Made by a program: the position numbers and the translations under genes. A stretch of 62,791 nt of DNA from Nitrosomonas sp. (GTDB taxonomy: Bacteria > Pseudomonadota > Gammaproteobacteria > Burkholderiales > Nitrosomonadaceae), in contig CP091135.1 of NCBI GenBank assembly GCA_021582655.1, positions 1,661,617 through 1,724,407 of the forward strand. The letters run 5' to 3'. Shown here in pieces: positions 59,853-62,791 of this stretch. The notes under the pieces are model-generated. The model did not search any database. It was not told where the DNA came from and worked only from the letters and a program-made list of their open reading frames with translations. Each line of letters opens with the position of its first letter. Position 1 is the stretch's first letter.

Positions 59853-62791
59853 CTACCTTCTTTTCCGCCCCATCCGCCGCAGCGGAATCTCCTTCACCAC
59901 CGCATACACCGCCGGAAAAATGATCAGGGTCAGAATCGTCGCCGAGATCATGCCGCCGACCATCGGGGCGGCGATGCGGCGCATGATTTCGGCACCGGTG
60001 CCGGTGCTGAGCATCACCGGCAGCAAACCGATGACGCTGCCCGCGATGGTCATCATCACCGGGCGGATGCGGTATACCGCACCTTGAATTACCGCGTCGT
60101 ACAAATCTGTGACTGCCACCTTTTCCGCCATCGCCTTGCGTTGCTGCGCGATAGTGGTCAGCGCTTGATCGATGAATGCAAGCATCACCATGCCGGATTC
60201 GGCGGCGATGCCGATCAAGCCGATGAAGCCGACCACGGCGGCGATGCTCAGGTTGTAATCGAGCCAGTACATCAGCCAGATACCGCCGACCAGCGAAAAC
60301 GGTACCGACAGCATCACGATTAGCGTCTCGGTTAAACGTCCGAAGTTCAGGTATACCAGCAAGAACACCAGCGCAATGGTGAGCGGTACCACGATTTTGA
60401 GTTTTTCGGTGGCGCGTTCCATGTATTCGAACTGACCGCTCCAGGTGGCATAGTAGCCTTGCGGGAATTGCACTTGCTCGCGCACCGCCTGTTGCGCGTC
60501 GGCGATATAGCCGCCGATGTCGCGGTCGCGGATGTCAATGAAAATGTACGCCGACAGCAGTGCATTCTCGGTACGAATGCTCGGCGGGCCTTGGATCAGC
60601 TTGACGGTAGCAAGCTGCCCAAGCGGAATCATGGTGCCGCCCATCGCGGGTACCAGTACCTGCGTGGCAATGGCTTGCGGGTCGCTGCGCAGTTCGCGCG
60701 GATAGCGGATGGCGACGTCGAAACGTTCGCGGCCCTCCACCGTGGTGGTGATCACTTCGCCACCGAGCGCGACCGATACCACGTCGAGCAAATCGCCGAC
60801 AGTCAAGCCATAGCGCGCCAGCGCCATACGGTCAGGCTCGATGTCGAGGTAGTAACCGCCGGTAATGCGCTCCGCATACGCACTGGTGGTGCCGGGCACG
60901 GCTTTGACCACCGCTTCGATTTGCTTGGCGATGGTTTCGATCTGGTTCAAATCGTTGCCGAACACTTTAATACCGATCGGCGTACGGATACCGGTCGCCA
61001 GCATGTCGATGCGGTTTTTGATCGGCATGGTCCATGCGTTGGCCACGCCGGGAATCTGCAGCGCTTGGTCGAGCTCGGCGATCAGCTTGTCGATGGTCAT
61101 GCCGGGACGCCACTCGCTTTCCGGTTTCAGGTTGATGATGGTTTCGGTCATCTCGAGCGGCGCCGGGTCGGTTGCGGTATCGGCGCGTCCCGCTTTGCCG
61201 AATACCGAGGCGACTTCGGGAAAGCCCATGATGATTTTGTTTTGCGTCTGCATCGTTTCCGCCGCTTTAGTCACCGAAATGCCCGGCAACGTCACCGGCA
61301 TGTACAGCAGCGTGCCTTCGTTTAACGTCGGCATGAATTCGGTACCCAGCCGCATCGCCGGATAAACCGTGGCGGCCAGCACGCCCAATGCAATCACCAC
61401 GATCGATTTTTTCCAGCGCAACACCCAGCCAACGAGCGGCCGATAACTGCGGATCATGATGCGCCCGAGCGGATTTTCCTCCTCGCGCGGAATACGTCCG
61501 CGGATCAACAACAGAATCAATACCGGCACCAGCGTGATCGACAATACCGCCGCACCGGCCATGGCAAAGGTTTTGGTGTACGCCAGCGGTTGAAACATGC
61601 GGCCTTCCTGCGCTTCCAGCACGAATACCGGCAGGAACGACACCGTGATGATCAGCAAGCTGAAAAACAGCGACGGTCCGACTTCCTGACACGACGCGAT
61701 CACCGCCTTGGTGCGCGATCCGCCCGGCCCGACGCGGGTGAGGTGCTTATGCGCGTTTTCCACCATCACGATGGCGGCATCGGTCATTTCCGCAATCGCC
61801 AGCGCGATACCGGCCAGGCTCATGATGTTGGAATTGATGCCAAGGTATGTCATCGCGATGAACGCGACCAGCACACCGATCGGCAGCATGATGATCGCCA
61901 CCAGCGCGCTGCGCACATGCATCAGAAACACCGCGCAAACCAGCGCGATGATGACGATTTGCTCGATGAACACTTCGCGCAATGTGTCGATGGCACGGCG
62001 AATCAATTCCGAGCGGTTATACACCGATTCGACTGAGACATCGCCCGGCAAGCCGGTGCGAATTTGGTCGAGCTTGCGCTCGAGGTTGTGAATCACGTCG
62101 AGCGCGTTCTCGCCGTAGCGCGCCACCGCGATGCCGGACACTGCTTCGCCTTCGCCGTTCAGTTCGGTGATGCCGCGTCGTTCACCCGGCGCCAATTCAA
62201 CACGGGCGATATCGCGCAGCAGCACCGGCATGCCCTGGTGCGCCTTAACCACCAGGTTTTCCAGATCGCTGATACCGCGCAAGTAACCTCGGCCGCGCAC
62301 CATATATTCGGTTTCAGTCAATTCGATCACGCGCCCGCCGACATCGCGGTTGCTGTCGGCGATCACTTCGGTGATGCGTTTCAACGGAATACCGTAAGCC
62401 TGCAAGCGGTGCGGATCCACAGTAACCTGATAGGTTTTGACAAAACCGCCGACGCCGGCGACTTCGGACACGCCATCGGTAGCGGTAAGCTGGTAGCGCA
62501 AGAACCAATCCTGCAGGGTGCGCAATTCGTCCAGCGTGCGATCCTTTCCTTGCAGCACATACTGATAAATCCAGCCGACGCCGGTGGCATCAGGACCGAG
62601 CGCGGGACGCACATCGCGCGGCAACTGGTTGGCGGCAAAACTCAGGTATTCCAGCACCCGCGAACGCGCCCAATAAATATCGGTGCCGTCTTCGAAAATA
62701 ACGTAAATGAACGACACGCCGAACGCCGACAACCCGCGCACCACTTTCGAGCGCGGCACCGCCAGCATCGCCGTGGTGAGCGGATAAGTGA
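59853..62791 (-). CDS. cusA: CusA/CzcA-type heavy-metal RND efflux pump (5' end outside window)
   Basis: The frame is still open at the right edge (TYPLTTAMLAVPRSKVVRG), which in CusA begins about 70-80 residues in. The visible ~978 residues show the HME-RND pattern: VIFEDGTDIYWARSRVLEYL, AEYMVRGRGYL, TM4-like GIALAIAEMTDAAIVMVENAHK, GKAGRADTATDPAPLEMTETII, MPIKNRIDMLATGIRTPIGIKVFGNDL and the C-terminal transmembrane bundle. Such pumps export copper/silver or divalent metals from periplasm and cytosol. The sequence resembles CusA/SilA more than CzcA. The CusB-like and outer-membrane components would lie upstream, beyond the window. Confidence 0.92.
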   Translation of the reverse strand, partial: TYPLTTAMLAVPRSKVVRGLSAFGVSFIYVIFEDGTDIYWARSRVLEYLSFAANQLPRDVRPALGPDATGVGWIYQYVLQGKDRTLDELRTLQDWFLRYQLTATDGVSEVAGVGGFVKTYQVTVDPHRLQAYGIPLKRITEVIADSNRDVGGRVIELTETEYMVRGRGYLRGISDLENLVVKAHQGMPVLLRDIARVELAPGERRGITELNGEGEAVSGIAVARYGENALDVIHNLERKLDQIRTGLPGDVSVESVYNRSELIRRAIDTLREVFIEQIVIIALVCAVFLMHVRSALVAIIMLPIGVLVAFIAMTYLGINSNIMSLAGIALAIAEMTDAAIVMVENAHKHLTRVGPGGSRTKAVIASCQEVGPSLFFSLLIITVSFLPVFVLEAQEGRMFQPLAYTKTFAMAGAAVLSITLVPVLILLLIRGRIPREEENPLGRIMIRSYRPLVGWVLRWKKSIVVIALGVLAATVYPAMRLGTEFMPTLNEGTLLYMPVTLPGISVTKAAETMQTQNKIIMGFPEVASVFGKAGRADTATDPAPLEMTETIINLKPESEWRPGMTIDKLIAELDQALQIPGVANAWTMPIKNRIDMLATGIRTPIGIKVFGNDLNQIETIAKQIEAVVKAVPGTTSAYAERITGGYYLDIEPDRMALARYGLTVGDLLDVVSVALGGEVITTTVEGRERFDVAIRYPRELRSDPQAIATQVLVPAMGGTMIPLGQLATVKLIQGPPSIRTENALLSAYIFIDIRDRDIGGYIADAQQAVREQVQFPQGYYATWSGQFEYMERATEKLKIVVPLTIALVFLLVYLNFGRLTETLIVMLSVPFSLVGGIWLMYWLDYNLSIAAVVGFIGLIGIAAESGMVMLAFIDQALTTIAQQRKAMAEKVAVTDLYDAVIQGAVYRIRPVMMTIAGSVIGLLPVMLSTGTGAEIMRRIAAPMVGGMISATILTLIIFPAVYAVVKEIPLRRMGRKRR

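Noticed and set aside
1-62791. tRNA, rRNA or canonical CRISPR arrays
   Set aside because: None recognized on either strand by eye.

Overview
The window looks like a chromosomal segment of a betaproteobacterium, most likely of the Nitrosomonas/Nitrosomonadaceae type. This is inferred from overall protein character and gene content (ParAB, TamAB, PilJ-ChpA, CysB-CysI-DUF934-CysH, two-subunit pyruvate carboxylase, HME-RND metal efflux). No rRNA or tRNA is visible to confirm it.

Layout: 1-2362 holds the parA tail, parB, a Trm112-like protein and an ADP-ribosylglycohydrolase-like protein. 2377-4598 is a coupled pair, an AlbA_2/Schlafen-type protein plus an orphan ParA-like ATPase. 4995-10606 is the outer-membrane assembly pair tamA-tamB. 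10650-28612, all on the minus strand, is a large accessory array ending in a 2576-residue RTX protein with an N-terminal lipase domain. 28645-32558 holds cstA, a YbdD-like protein and a DEAD-box helicase. 32742-34430 is a secreted FN3 protein whose upstream DNA carries a sigma-54-type promoter, a paired dyad and a c-di-GMP-I riboswitch. 34729-39554 holds typA, an ornithine cyclodeaminase-like gene, a small membrane protein and ilvA. 39718-46419 is the pilus chemosensory pair pilJ-chpA. 46407-50866 is the sulfur assimilation locus. 51105-54379 is pyruvate carboxylase A/B. 54823-57135 is a zincin-like protein under a perfect CRP-type site. 57390-59558 is a SEC-C protein with a predicted nuclease core, and 59853-62791 is a 5'-truncated CusA-type efflux pump.

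The most striking part is the 18-kb minus-strand array. Copies of a small (lipo)protein carrying the signature CAIDGGIRVYETV alternate with copies of the lipase N-terminus. Neighbouring genes overlap by ATGA or are a few bases apart. Only the last unit keeps the long RTX region. Two upstream lipases are shortened but open, and the older units are frameshifted, nonsense-mutated, fused or internally deleted. One lipoprotein gene contains a run of ten G. A large ankyrin-repeat protein sits inside the array. I read this as a secreted lipase effector with an expanding and decaying bank of candidate immunity lipoproteins. That is an inference from architecture; no type I secretion genes are in the window.

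A second notable unit is the control region of the FN3 protein: two 10-bp dyads 20 bp apart, a sigma-54 promoter (15 of 17 consensus positions) and a well-formed GEMM riboswitch beginning about where transcription would start.
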